A stretch of DNA of 38,647 bases, taken from contig JAGGXD010000224.1 in the NCBI GenBank assembly GCA_021163295.1, positions 1 through 38,647 of the forward strand. Direction: 5' to 3'. A program made the translations under genes and the position numbers. How positions within the stretch are numbered: position 1 is the first letter of the stretch; every line of letters starts with the position of its first letter. Below are positions 17,210-24,365 of this stretch, one piece after another. Below the pieces are notes generated by a model, which was given only the letters and a program-made list of their open reading frames with translations, was not told the origin of the DNA and did not search any database. Origin of the DNA: Bacteroidales bacterium (GTDB taxonomy: Bacteria; Bacteroidota; Bacteroidia; Bacteroidales; VadinHA17).

Positions 17210-17674
17210 CTAATTACACGAATTTAGACGAATTATACGAAGGAGTTTTTTCCATAAGTAAATAAGTCTAACCAAAACACGGTTATAGCGGTAATGTATT
17301 TTATGGCGGTGTGGTTGTATTTTTCGTCGTTTGGTTTCGATAGTAGTAACAACACCTATTATTTTATCTAAAGTAATTGGTTTGTCTTCATTTAAACTAC
17401 TGTCGCCTCGTGTAATATAGAAAGCATTTTCTTTCTGATACCGGATATCTGTCAGCCGGTGTAATACAAAATCTGAATCTCTCTTAAAAACTACAATATC
17501 GCCAGTAGTGAGGTTTGACCGGGTTTTGACAGGAGCAATAACTACAACATTTCCAGGACGAATTGCGGGGAACATACTGTAACCGGCCGTTTTAATCCGC
17601 AACGACTTCCCCTCTGCCAAAAGATTCAAGCTTACCTCTTTAAGAAAAATACTATTTGATCCGGAATCCTTCAT
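17210..17674 (-). CDS. S24/S26-type signal-peptidase-like serine protease
   Basis: 154 residues. The catalytic serine is S33 in GYSMFPAI. The second key position is histidine in FVLHRL (H72), as in archaeal/SipW-type signal peptidases, rather than lysine. A later conserved GD (residues 90-91, TRGDSS) and D97 complete the usual pattern. There is no membrane helix before the serine; the C-terminal 30 residues are very basic and amphipathic, which could attach it to a membrane. It sits between the HPrK-like gene (162-base gap) and the ABC exporter (13 bases). Likely acts on the cluster's peptide, but this is inferred. The 17675-17836 gap is AT-rich with a TTCGAATATCGAACAAGG-type intergenic run and no ORF. 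Confidence 0.78.
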   Translation of the reverse strand: MKDSGSNSIFLKEVSLNLLAEGKSLRIKTAGYSMFPAIRPGNVVVIAPVKTRSNLTTGDIVVFKRDSDFVLHRLTDIRYQKENAFYITRGDSSLNEDKPITLDKIIGVVTTIETKRRKIQPHRHKIHYRYNRVLVRLIYLWKKLLRIIRLNSCN

Positions 17675-17836
17675 TTAGTATCTTATTATAACTAATGTTT
17701 TGCAGATGAAATAAATACTAAAATAATAAATTAAAAAAATATATAATGTCAAACAAAAAACAATTCAGTTTTCGAATATCGAACAAGGAACACCGATTAA
17801 CGATTTGCGAAGTAAAATCAATTCCCTTTATCCCCT

Positions 17837-18718
17837 CTACTCCAATATAAATGACACTACACTTTCATCCGGTTTAAAAAACAGTCGGTTAATATCTGTT
17901 TCGGATGTCAGCTTAACAAGTGTTTTAGTCAGTGATTCTATTATTACTGGGTCCCACAGATGCTGAATACAGTTTGCCATTACAAGAGAAAGAGCCTCAC
18001 TTTTTCCAGTTGGGACAATCTTGTTAGCCTTGCCATGATCGATAAGGAATATTTTGTCAACAGGTGACGACCGCTGTGTCTCGTTATTATAAACCGGTGT
18101 GTTATACATAACAAAACGGTCGTTAATATATCTGATAATAAGTCTGTCGTCATGGATTACCGTGGCACCAGCTTTATCCCACAGTTGAGCAATAGTAGTT
18201 TTGCCTTTCCCTGAAACACCGGCAAAAAGATATCCCCTGTTATTTATCTTAATCCCGGAGCCATGAATAAAAATATCACCCGACCTTACAGTAAGATAAT
18301 ATAGCATCAGACCATCGAGAGGATACTCAAGCGGATCCTTTTTCTTATCTGCACTACTGATATAAAGATCCCACTCATCTGCACCGGTATTCATTCTCAG
18401 ACTCGCCTTCCTGTTTTTTTTCCCTAGTGGCAGGATAGTCTCAATTAAAATATCGTTTTTGTTCTTATAAACTGTCCAGAACTCATCATTGACTTTTACC
18501 TTTATGTTATCAGTCTCTTTAATATACGGAGCATGAAACACCCTGACAGCTTTTTCTTCAGGTTTAAGAACACCGGAATGCACGCGTACAGTAATATCAG
18601 CATTCCCACAACAGGAGAAAAAATGGTTATATTTCTTTTTTAAAAGAAGATCAGTCTCAGGACCTGTCGAAATAAACCGTATATCATAGTCTGCAATATT
18701 CAGGTTAAAACTCTTCAT
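17837..18718 (-). CDS. HPr kinase/phosphorylase C-terminal-like protein
   Basis: 293 residues. The only strong motif is a P-loop, AGVSGKGKTT (residues 166-175), followed by IHDDRLIIR (D190, D191), the layout of the kinase domain of HPr kinase. The long N-terminal part is not the HprK regulatory domain. No HPr (ptsH) is nearby. In paeninodin-type lasso clusters the homologous PadeK phosphorylates the precursor's C-terminal serine, so a peptide-kinase role is plausible; the 54-residue peptide here has serines in its tail (S37, S40, S43, S45). Its start overlaps the PqqD stop by 4 bases, showing tight coupling. Confidence 0.75.
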   Translation of the reverse strand: MKSFNLNIADYDIRFISTGPETDLLLKKKYNHFFSCCGNADITVRVHSGVLKPEEKAVRVFHAPYIKETDNIKVKVNDEFWTVYKNKNDILIETILPLGKKNRKASLRMNTGADEWDLYISSADKKKDPLEYPLDGLMLYYLTVRSGDIFIHGSGIKINNRGYLFAGVSGKGKTTIAQLWDKAGATVIHDDRLIIRYINDRFVMYNTPVYNNETQRSSPVDKIFLIDHGKANKIVPTGKSEALSLVMANCIQHLWDPVIIESLTKTLVKLTSETDINRLFFKPDESVVSFILE

Positions 18719-19002
18719 CCGGCAATAATAAGGAATTTTTTCATTTCAGCAATAAAGGCAAGAAGATCATTTTTTGCCGTTTCAGCATCCACATCAAATT
18801 CAGTCTGCATGCAGGAAACAATTTCTGTAAGGGTTGATTTACCATCGAGTTTTTCCCATATAAAAGCACCTGTTTCGTTCAGTGTATAAACACCATCCAT
18901 ATCTGCAATGTTATTACTTACAGGGACCAGAACATATTCATCCCCCGTTTTTCTCGGAACAATCCCGGGAGATGGTGTGACAACAGAGTTAAGATCAATC
19001 AT
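18715..19002 (-). CDS. PqqD-like peptide-binding (RRE) protein
   Basis: 95 residues. The pattern PGIVPRKTGDEYVLVPVSN, then YTLNETGAFIWEKLDG, then IVSCMQTEFDVDAETAKNDL is that of PqqD-family RiPP recognition elements, which bind precursor leaders and hand them to modifying enzymes. The start is placed at 19002 (MIDLNS). A longer reading from 19044 is possible, but it would begin upstream of the -7 box at 19023-19030. First gene of the minus-strand cluster, coupled (ATGA) to the HPrK-like gene. A stand-alone PqqD corresponds to the B1 protein of lasso clusters; a B2 partner is missing here. Confidence 0.82.
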   Translation of the reverse strand: MIDLNSVVTPSPGIVPRKTGDEYVLVPVSNNIADMDGVYTLNETGAFIWEKLDGKSTLTEIVSCMQTEFDVDAETAKNDLLAFIAEMKKFLIIAG

Positions 19003-19022
19003 TATTTTTATATTTGTTTTTT

Positions 19023-19030
19023 CAAAGGTA
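19023..19030 (-). promoter_or_regulatory. -7 element of the PqqD operon
   Basis: TACCTTTG on the minus strand matches TAnnTTTG and ends about 20 bases before the ATG at 19002. Its presence argues against the upstream start at 19044. The region where a -33 box should be is taken up by the edge of the palindrome at 19043-19080. Confidence 0.5.
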
Positions 19031-19042
19031 GGAAAACCTTTC

Positions 19043-19080
19043 ATATCCGCCTAGCGGTTTAAAACCGCTTGGCGGGTATC
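19043..19080. repeat. palindromic REP-like element, copy 2
   Basis: Inverted repeat with arms CCGCCTAGCGGTTT and AAACCGCTTGGCGG (one mismatch pair), centred near 19061. The reverse complement matches 9607-9639. It lies exactly between the two divergent -7 elements at 19023-19030 and 19099-19106. Confidence 0.75.
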
Positions 19081-19098
19081 ACTGTATAAAAATAATCT

Positions 19099-19106
19099 TA
19101 TCTTTG
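19099..19106 (+). promoter_or_regulatory. -7 element of the small Cys-rich membrane protein gene
   Basis: TATCTTTG matches TAnnTTTG and ends 23 bases before the ATG at 19130. No clear TTTG lies about 20 bases upstream, where the palindrome ends. Confidence 0.5.
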
Positions 19107-19129
19107 TTGCATTCAAAAAAGGCATTAGC

Positions 19130-19345
19130 ATGTTGATTAAGTTATTTCTCATAACAGGAGTGATTGTAGCCGTTTCTTTTATTGCAATGGGGATTTCTAT
19201 TTTTTTCAGGAAAAACGGCAAATTTCCAACATTTGAGATTGGGAAAAATAAAGATATGAGAAAACTTGGGATTACCTGTGTGAAACATGATGAGCTAAGA
19301 TGTTTTAACCGCCTTAAAAAAGGAAAACATTGCGATTGCGGATAA
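19130..19345 (+). CDS. small Cys-rich single-span membrane protein
   Basis: 71 residues. One N-terminal membrane helix (about residues 4-26) is followed by a basic region FRKNGKFPTFEIGKNKDMRK and four cysteines (C50, C58, C68, C70). This build, one helix plus four cysteines, is like NqrM (DUF539), the factor needed to mature Na+-NQR by helping place its iron. The sequence is not recognisably NqrM, but it sits 8 bases from the end of apbE, beside the nqr genes. It is convergent with apbE, not in the operon. I know similar small Bacteroidota proteins with GKFP...NKxxRKLGI motifs only as hypotheticals. NqrM-like function is a hypothesis. Confidence 0.65.
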   Translation: MLIKLFLITGVIVAVSFIAMGISIFFRKNGKFPTFEIGKNKDMRKLGITCVKHDELRCFNRLKKGKHCDCG

Positions 19346-19353
19346 TTGACTAG

Positions 19354-20403
19354 TTATTCCGGTACTTCAACAATTATTTCCCTGAAGGCATCAGTAAATT
19401 CAGCGCAGAAATCACCTTTATCATCTGAATAAATAAAATAGGCTTCAATTCCGTCAAGTTTTTTCACAAGCTTTTTTGACCTTTCCAATCCTATTATCAT
19501 AAAAACAGTGGCAAAGGCATCTGCCGATATACAATCCTGGGCTGTTACAGTTACGCTTAAAAGGTTATGTCTTACAGGATATCCGGTTTTAGGATTTATT
19601 GAATGAGAATATTTTACCCCGTTTTCCTCAAAAAACTTCCTGTAATTCCCTGAAGTAGCCATGCAGTTATCTTCCAAAGTGAGGATCACCTGGAGGTCCT
19701 GACCGGGAATAAAGTTATAATCATATGGCTTATCAACCCCTACTTTCCAGGGAGTTCCCCGTTTCTTAGTACCGGCAGCTCTGATTTCTCCTCCAATCTC
19801 AACCAGAAAGTTATTAATCCCTTTGTTACTCAGAAAACCGGAAACAATATCAACTGAATATCCCTGGGCAATAGCATTAACATCTAATTTTACTCCGGGA
19901 TCACTTTTTATCACCCTTTCATTTTCTATTTGCACTTTATCCATACCTACAAATTGAATAAGACTATCTATCAAAGCACTATCAATTTTTTCACGTAGTT
20001 CAGTGCCAAACCCCCATGCATTAACCAGTGGACCCACAGTAATATCGAAAGCCCCGTCACTTATTTCATTCACCTCCTTCGCTTTATAAAATACTTTACT
20101 GAACAGACTATCTACCTTAACATCCTTATCATTATTATTTATTCGGGATATCACTGACTCAGGAAGATATGCCGAAAGTGACATATCGAATTCCATTAGC
20201 AGGGAATCAATTTCTTCCTGGTAATCATGTATATTACGATTCAGGAAAAATCCAGGTGAATAGGGCTGTTTGTAAACAATATGATAGGTCGTGCCCTGTG
20301 TAAATCCATCCAGGATAAAGAGTGCATTCTTTTTATAATTCAGGTACGACAGGATAAGCAATACCAGGAAGGCAAGGATAATGTATAAGGTTCTTTTGTT
20401 CAA
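19354..20403 (-). CDS. apbE: FAD:protein FMN transferase (ApbE)
   Basis: 349 residues, with an N-terminal membrane anchor or signal (about residues 5-22), acting in the periplasm. It transfers FMN from FAD onto a threonine of target proteins; here the targets are NqrB and NqrC. Family marks are DGFTQGTTYHIVY, SDGAFDITVGPLVNAWGFG (about 114-132), KLDVNAIAQGYSVD (about 172-185), VEIGGEIRAAGTK and the metal-site region SADAFATVFM (about 293-302). The only available start is TTG at 20403, inside a GTTCAAG tandem repeat; the next in-frame ATG lies far inside the conserved domain. It is last in the nqr operon, 53 bases after nqrF. Confidence 0.9.
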   Translation of the reverse strand: MNKRTLYIILAFLVLLILSYLNYKKNALFILDGFTQGTTYHIVYKQPYSPGFFLNRNIHDYQEEIDSLLMEFDMSLSAYLPESVISRINNNDKDVKVDSLFSKVFYKAKEVNEISDGAFDITVGPLVNAWGFGTELREKIDSALIDSLIQFVGMDKVQIENERVIKSDPGVKLDVNAIAQGYSVDIVSGFLSNKGINNFLVEIGGEIRAAGTKKRGTPWKVGVDKPYDYNFIPGQDLQVILTLEDNCMATSGNYRKFFEENGVKYSHSINPKTGYPVRHNLLSVTVTAQDCISADAFATVFMIIGLERSKKLVKKLDGIEAYFIYSDDKGDFCAEFTDAFREIIVEVPE

Positions 20404-20432
20404 GGTTCAAGGTTCAAGGTTCAAGGTTCAAC
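20398..20432. repeat. GTTCAAG heptamer tandem repeat at the apbE start
   Basis: About five head-to-tail copies of GTTCAAG. Read on the minus strand each unit contains TTG, and the last unit supplies the TTG start codon of apbE. A change in copy number would alter the 5' end of the gene. Confidence 0.85.
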
Positions 20433-20456
20433 TTAACAACAACTTAACTTCTTCCA

Positions 20457-21710
20457 TTAGCCAAAATCATCAAATGCGATCATTTCATCAGGTACTCCCA
20501 GATCATATAACAATTTCTCAACAGCGGAATTCATTAAAGGCGGACCGCAGAAGTAATATTCTATTTCCTCCGGTTCTTCATGTTTACTAAGATAGTTATC
20601 GTAGAGAACCTGGTGAATAAAACCTGTTAGTCCATCCCAGTGATCCTCTTTAAGCGGTTCGGAAAGAGCAATATTAAACTTGAAATTAGGAAATTCCCTT
20701 TCCAACTCACGAAAGTCCTCTTCATAAAATATTTCATCTTTTGATCTGGCACCGTACCAGTAGGTCACTTTCCTTTTTGTTTTGAGTGTATTAAACAGGT
20801 GTAACAGGTGAGAGCGCATCGGAGCCATTCCAGCACCACCGCCAATATATACCATTTCTCTATTTGTATTTTTTATGAAGAATTCACCATAAGGTCCTGA
20901 GATTGTAACTTTATCACCAGGTTTCCTGGAAAATATATAGGAGGAACAGATACCGGGGTTCACTTTCATAAACCTGTTTTTTGTGCGCTCCCATGGCGGA
21001 GTGGCAATACGGATATTCAACATGATAATATTCCCTTCAGCAGGATGATTCCCCATTGAATAGGCCCTGTATGTCTCTTCCGGATTTTTCATTTTCAGGT
21101 CCCATAACCCAAACTTGTCCCAGTCGGAGCGGAACATCTCATCAACAGATATATCCTTACTAAAATCAACATCAATTTTAGGAACATCAATCTGAATATA
21201 ACCACCAGATTGAAAATCAAGGGATTCTCCTTCAGGTAATTTAACAATAAACTCTTTGATGAAAGTTGCAACGTTCCTGTTCGAAACAACTTCACATTCA
21301 TATTTTTTAATATCCAGGACAGATTCAGGCACTTTAATTACCATATCCTCGCGAACTTTCACCTGACATCCCAGTCTCCAGTTATTTTGTTGTTCTTTAC
21401 GGGTAAAAAAACCTGTTTCAGTTGGAAGAATAGATCCGCCACCTTCAAGTACCTGACAAGTACACATTCCACAGGTCCCCATTCCACCACAAGCCGAAGG
21501 AAGATAAATTTCATTAGCTGATAATGTTGATAAAAGTGTTGAACCCGGTGAAACCTGCATTTCCCTGTCATTTATTTTGAGTTGCACTTCGCCCTGGGGT
21601 ATTAATTTTTTCCGAGCGTAAAGGAGAATAAGTACAAGGAACAAGATCACTACCAGGAAAACAGCAATACTCACCAAAATAACTCCGAATTGTGAAAGCA
21701 GTAAAATCAT
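20457..21710 (-). CDS. nqrF: Na+-NQR subunit F (NADH-oxidising)
   Basis: 417 residues. It takes electrons from NADH and passes them via FAD and a 2Fe-2S cluster into the Na+-translocating complex. An N-terminal membrane anchor (about residues 5-31) precedes the ferredoxin domain, with cluster ligands C74, C80, C83 and C115 in ACGGMGTCGMC...LGC. The FAD-binding motif RAYSMGN is at 215-221, and the NADH-binding GGGAGMAPMRS at 290-300. The usual FCGPPLMNSAV and terminal FDDFG are present. It is separated from nqrE by an inserted four-helix-bundle gene, where most nqr operons have the two adjacent. Confidence 0.96.
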   Translation of the reverse strand: MILLLSQFGVILVSIAVFLVVILFLVLILLYARKKLIPQGEVQLKINDREMQVSPGSTLLSTLSANEIYLPSACGGMGTCGMCTCQVLEGGGSILPTETGFFTRKEQQNNWRLGCQVKVREDMVIKVPESVLDIKKYECEVVSNRNVATFIKEFIVKLPEGESLDFQSGGYIQIDVPKIDVDFSKDISVDEMFRSDWDKFGLWDLKMKNPEETYRAYSMGNHPAEGNIIMLNIRIATPPWERTKNRFMKVNPGICSSYIFSRKPGDKVTISGPYGEFFIKNTNREMVYIGGGAGMAPMRSHLLHLFNTLKTKRKVTYWYGARSKDEIFYEEDFRELEREFPNFKFNIALSEPLKEDHWDGLTGFIHQVLYDNYLSKHEEPEEIEYYFCGPPLMNSAVEKLLYDLGVPDEMIAFDDFG

Positions 21711-21774
21711 ATTGTTTGTATAATATTTAACTTTTATTTAATAATTCATTTTTATGCTAAATCTTTATCTGTTA

Positions 21775-21806
21775 AGTGTCTAGAGTGTCTAGAGTGTCTA
21801 GAGTGC
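21775..21806. repeat. AGTGTCTAG 9-base tandem repeat
   Basis: Three to four copies of AGTGTCTAG, the last varied to AGTGCCTAA, running into the stop codon of the four-helix-bundle gene. Its inner part forms the left terminal inverted repeat (21790-21819). Confidence 0.8.
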
Positions 21807-22207
21807 CTAAAGTTTTAAATTCTTTCCAATCGAAGTAAAAATAGCAAGTAGTTCATTCGCTTCTAATAAAATTAATTGTGTATTTTCAGGATCGCCCCAG
21901 CATAAATCAATAATTATCTCTAACCAATAAACTGTTTCACTTGCTTCGCTTTCACAAATTTTAATTCTATTCGAAAAATCTGCTTTACTTCTTGACCGAT
22001 TTGCTTCCCTATAGTTTGCTCCTATACTTGTTCCTGATTTTGTAACCTGATATCTTATCACTTTACTTTCAGGTGAACCAGGCAATGAAACTGATAATTC
22101 AATAATACTAACCGCAAATTTCTTAGTCCTAATCTCTAATTTCTTACTAAATTCTTTATTATCCATCTTCTACAACTTTAAGTACTTTAGGCACTTTAGT
22201 CACTCTA
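21790..22207. mobile_element. possible inserted cassette with terminal inverted repeats
   Basis: Left end 21790-21819 (TAGAGTGTCTAGAGTGCC, then TAAAGTTTTAAA) and right end 22177-22207, read on the opposite strand (TAGAGTGACTAAAGTGCC, then TAAAGTACTTAAA), agree at 22 of the first 24 bases. They enclose the whole four-helix-bundle gene within the nqr operon. The layout recalls intervening sequences of 23S rRNA, which carry this same protein family between inverted repeats. No transposase is present and no target duplication was recognised, so mobility is a hypothesis. Confidence 0.4.
21807..22166 (-). CDS. four-helix-bundle protein (23S rRNA intervening-sequence / S23 family)
   Basis: 119 residues, all-helical. 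It matches the family by its first helix (EFSKKLEIRTKKFAVSII), the central KSGTSIGANYREANRSRSK and the ICESEASETVYWLEI helix. Relatives are encoded inside 23S rRNA intervening sequences, and the Avd protein of diversity-generating retroelements has the same fold; both bind RNA or nucleic acid. Its exact activity is unknown. It lies between nqrE and nqrF, same strand, so it must be transcribed with the operon. Its stop codon lies within the left inverted repeat. There is no reverse transcriptase nearby. Confidence 0.85.
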   Translation of the reverse strand: MDNKEFSKKLEIRTKKFAVSIIELSVSLPGSPESKVIRYQVTKSGTSIGANYREANRSRSKADFSNRIKICESEASETVYWLEIIIDLCWGDPENTQLILLEANELLAIFTSIGKNLKL

Positions 22208-22217
22208 AGTACTTCTT

Positions 22218-22835
22218 CTATATCTTTATTCCCATAAAACTCATAAAGGCTATACCCATTAGACCGGTTATAATAAATGTAATCCCCAGTCCGCGTAATG
22301 GAGCCGGCACATTCGAATACCTGATTTTTTCACGGATAGCAGCAATACCCACAATAGCGAGCAACCAGCCGATACCTGAACCGAGACCAAAAACTGTAGC
22401 TTCACCAATATTTTGATATTCCCGTTCCACCATAAACAACGAGCCTCCCAGTATAGCACAATTTACTGCAATAAGCGGAAGAAAAATACCAAGAGATGTA
22501 TATAATGCAGGTGAAAATTTTTCAATTACCATCTCAACCAACTGTACCATTGATGCAATAACAGCAATAAACATAATAAAAGTAAGGAAGCTAAGATCAA
22601 CATTGGCAAAATCCTCGCTTATCCATACAAGTGCTCCTTTACTGAGAAGATAGTTCTCAATAAGATAATTAACAGGAACAGTTATTACTAATACGAATAT
22701 AACAGCTACTCCAAGACCAACAGATGTTTTCACAGTTTTTGAGACTGCCAGGTAAGAACACATGCCAAGGAAATAGGCAAAAACCATATTATCGATAAAA
22801 ATCGACTTAACAAATATGTTCAATAAGTTTTCCAT
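22218..22835 (-). CDS. nqrE: Na+-NQR subunit E
   Basis: 205 residues, six membrane helices. It forms part of the Na+ channel with NqrD and shares the membrane Fe site. Typical stretches are the N-terminal [20 protein letters not shown] (abridged; the Cys lies about residue 26) and [15 protein letters not shown] (about 121-135) with the second conserved Cys (C126). It is homologous to NqrD in inverted topology. Its stop is followed after about 10 bases by the right terminal repeat of the inserted four-helix-bundle cassette. Confidence 0.95.
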   Translation of the reverse strand: MENLLNIFVKSIFIDNMVFAYFLGMCSYLAVSKTVKTSVGLGVAVIFVLVITVPVNYLIENYLLSKGALVWISEDFANVDLSFLTFIMFIAVIASMVQLVEMVIEKFSPALYTSLGIFLPLIAVNCAILGGSLFMVEREYQNIGEATVFGLGSGIGWLLAIVGIAAIREKIRYSNVPAPLRGLGITFIITGLMGIAFMSFMGIKI

Positions 22836-22900
22836 TTGTAATAAAATTAAGCGTTAATTGGTTAATTAGCTAATTTGAACTCTCCCTCTTCACTCTTTCA

Positions 22901-22933
22901 TACTCACCTTACTCAACTACTCACCTACTCAAC
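22901..22933. repeat. 33-base intergenic repeat, copy 2
   Basis: Inverse copy of 12246-12278 (29 of 33 bases). It fills the nqrE-nqrD gap and overlaps the end of nqrD by about 5 bases, where it supplies the stop codon region. Confidence 0.7.
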
Positions 22934-23576
22934 TTTCTTCAATAAGCTCTTTATTCCTACTCCTTTGTACCCATATAATGATACCAATAATTATAAGAGC
23001 CATTGGAGGCAGGATCATAAATCCATTATTTTCATATCCAATATTATATATCCCAATTTTCTCAAAAATCGGATATCCGAATATCTCTCCCGATCCAAGC
23101 AATTCACGAAAGAAACCGACTATTATAAGTATCACTCCATAACCGACTGAATTACCGATACCATCAAGGAAGGCAGTCCATGGGCTATTGCTCATAGCAA
23201 ATGCTTCAAGACGGCCCATAATTATACAGTTAGTAATTATCAGTCCGACAAACACCGATAGTTGCTTACTCACATCGTATGCAAATGCTTTCAGAATCTG
23301 GTCAACCAGAATTACCATTGTTGCAATTACTGTAAGCTGTACAATAATTCTGATTCGGGGAGGTATCAATTTCCTAAGTGCTGAAATAACTACATTAGAA
23401 ACAGCTAAAACAACCATAACTGATATAGCCATAACCACAGCCGGTTCAAGCTTAACGGTTATTGCAAGTGCTGAACAAATTCCAAGTACCTGAACAGTAA
23501 TTGGATTCTCAACATTCAAAGGATTAGTAAGAAGCTTAAGGTTCTTCGAGGAAAATAATGGTTCTTTGTCGCTCAT
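22929..23576 (-). CDS. nqrD: Na+-NQR subunit D
   Basis: 215 residues, six membrane helices, partner of NqrE in the Na+-conducting core. Typical segments are [17 protein letters not shown] (about residues 24-40; conserved Cys near 34), [20 protein letters not shown] (abridged; second Cys about 116) and [15 protein letters not shown]. The start codon overlaps the nqrC stop (TAATG), so the two are coupled. The C-terminal tail is hydrophilic ([12 protein letters not shown]). Confidence 0.95.
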   Translation of the reverse strand: MSDKEPLFSSKNLKLLTNPLNVENPITVQVLGICSALAITVKLEPAVVMAISVMVVLAVSNVVISALRKLIPPRIRIIVQLTVIATMVILVDQILKAFAYDVSKQLSVFVGLIITNCIIMGRLEAFAMSNSPWTAFLDGIGNSVGYGVILIIVGFFRELLGSGEIFGYPIFEKIGIYNIGYENNGFMILPPMALIIIGIIIWVQRSRNKELIEES

Positions 23577-24289
23577 TAGTTATTTTTCATTTGGTTTTTA
23601 AAATAAGTCTGATAACTACCAAGACAGTCATACAGCATTTTTTCAAGCCCGTTGCTTGTAAGTGTCCCACCTGAAATGGCATCAACTTCATTTAGACTTT
23701 CCGGATCTGCTCCACCCTTTACAAGGTCAATGGAAATAAATTCCATGCTATTATTAAATATTTTCTTATCTGTAAATTGTGCTCCGAACCAATCGGTATT
23801 GATTTCGGCTCCTAACCCAGGAGTTTCATCATCATGATTAAAAACAGCTCCGTATAATGTTATAAAATCATCATTCAATGAAACAAATCCGTATATAGGT
23901 CCCCAAAGACCTTTACCATGAACAGGTACAATATATTTTTTCGTACCATCATCCAGAGAACTGATAAATACAGGGAGTGATCTATGCTCAGGGCTTTTTT
24001 TCATTTGCAATCCCATTTCAATCTCAAAAGCATTAAGAGACTCATCTTTTTCTTCAGTATCAGCATTTATAACATAGCTGTCTGAAATAAATTTATCATA
24101 CAGTTCTTCAGCATTTTTTGCATTGTTTTCAATTCGTATAGAAGAAAGGATATTCCTTTTTTTCTGTATCTCAATATTCTTTTCCTGCAATGGCTGAAGC
24201 ACCATTGCTGCTGTGCTAAGCAAAGCAGCAACAACCACAACCATTATTGTTGAGAAAACAAAAATGTATGTATTACTAAAACTTTTCAT
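23576..24289 (-). CDS. nqrC: Na+-NQR subunit C (covalent FMN)
   Basis: 237 residues. One N-terminal membrane helix (about 9-31) is followed by a periplasmic FMN-binding domain. The flavinylation motif is [10 protein letters not shown] (residues 203-212), with T209 as the FMN acceptor; most homologs have SGAT rather than SGGT. Other family stretches are [13 protein letters not shown] (about 126-138) and [12 protein letters not shown] (about 152-163). ApbE encoded at the end of the operon would attach the FMN. A 143-base gap with repeats separates it from nqrB. Confidence 0.94.
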   Translation of the reverse strand: MKSFSNTYIFVFSTIMVVVVAALLSTAAMVLQPLQEKNIEIQKKRNILSSIRIENNAKNAEELYDKFISDSYVINADTEEKDESLNAFEIEMGLQMKKSPEHRSLPVFISSLDDGTKKYIVPVHGKGLWGPIYGFVSLNDDFITLYGAVFNHDDETPGLGAEINTDWFGAQFTDKKIFNNSMEFISIDLVKGGADPESLNEVDAISGGTLTSNGLEKMLYDCLGSYQTYFKNQMKNN

Positions 24290-24365
24290 GTGATAATATT
24301 TAGTATTTTGAGTTTCTTGTATTTAATATCTTATATTTTAATTCTAATTTTTTTACCTAAAATGT

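Noticed and set aside
13906-19002. A standard lasso peptide cluster
   Set aside because: No asparagine-synthetase-like cyclase and no B2 transglutaminase-like protease are present; only accessory-type genes match.
19003-19044. An N-terminal extension of the PqqD-like protein (start at 19044)
   Set aside because: The extension contains the probable -7 box and borders the palindrome; the family N-terminus fits the ATG at 19002.
21807-22166. Avd of a diversity-generating retroelement
   Set aside because: Same fold family, but no reverse transcriptase, template or variable repeat was seen, and the flanks are nqr genes.
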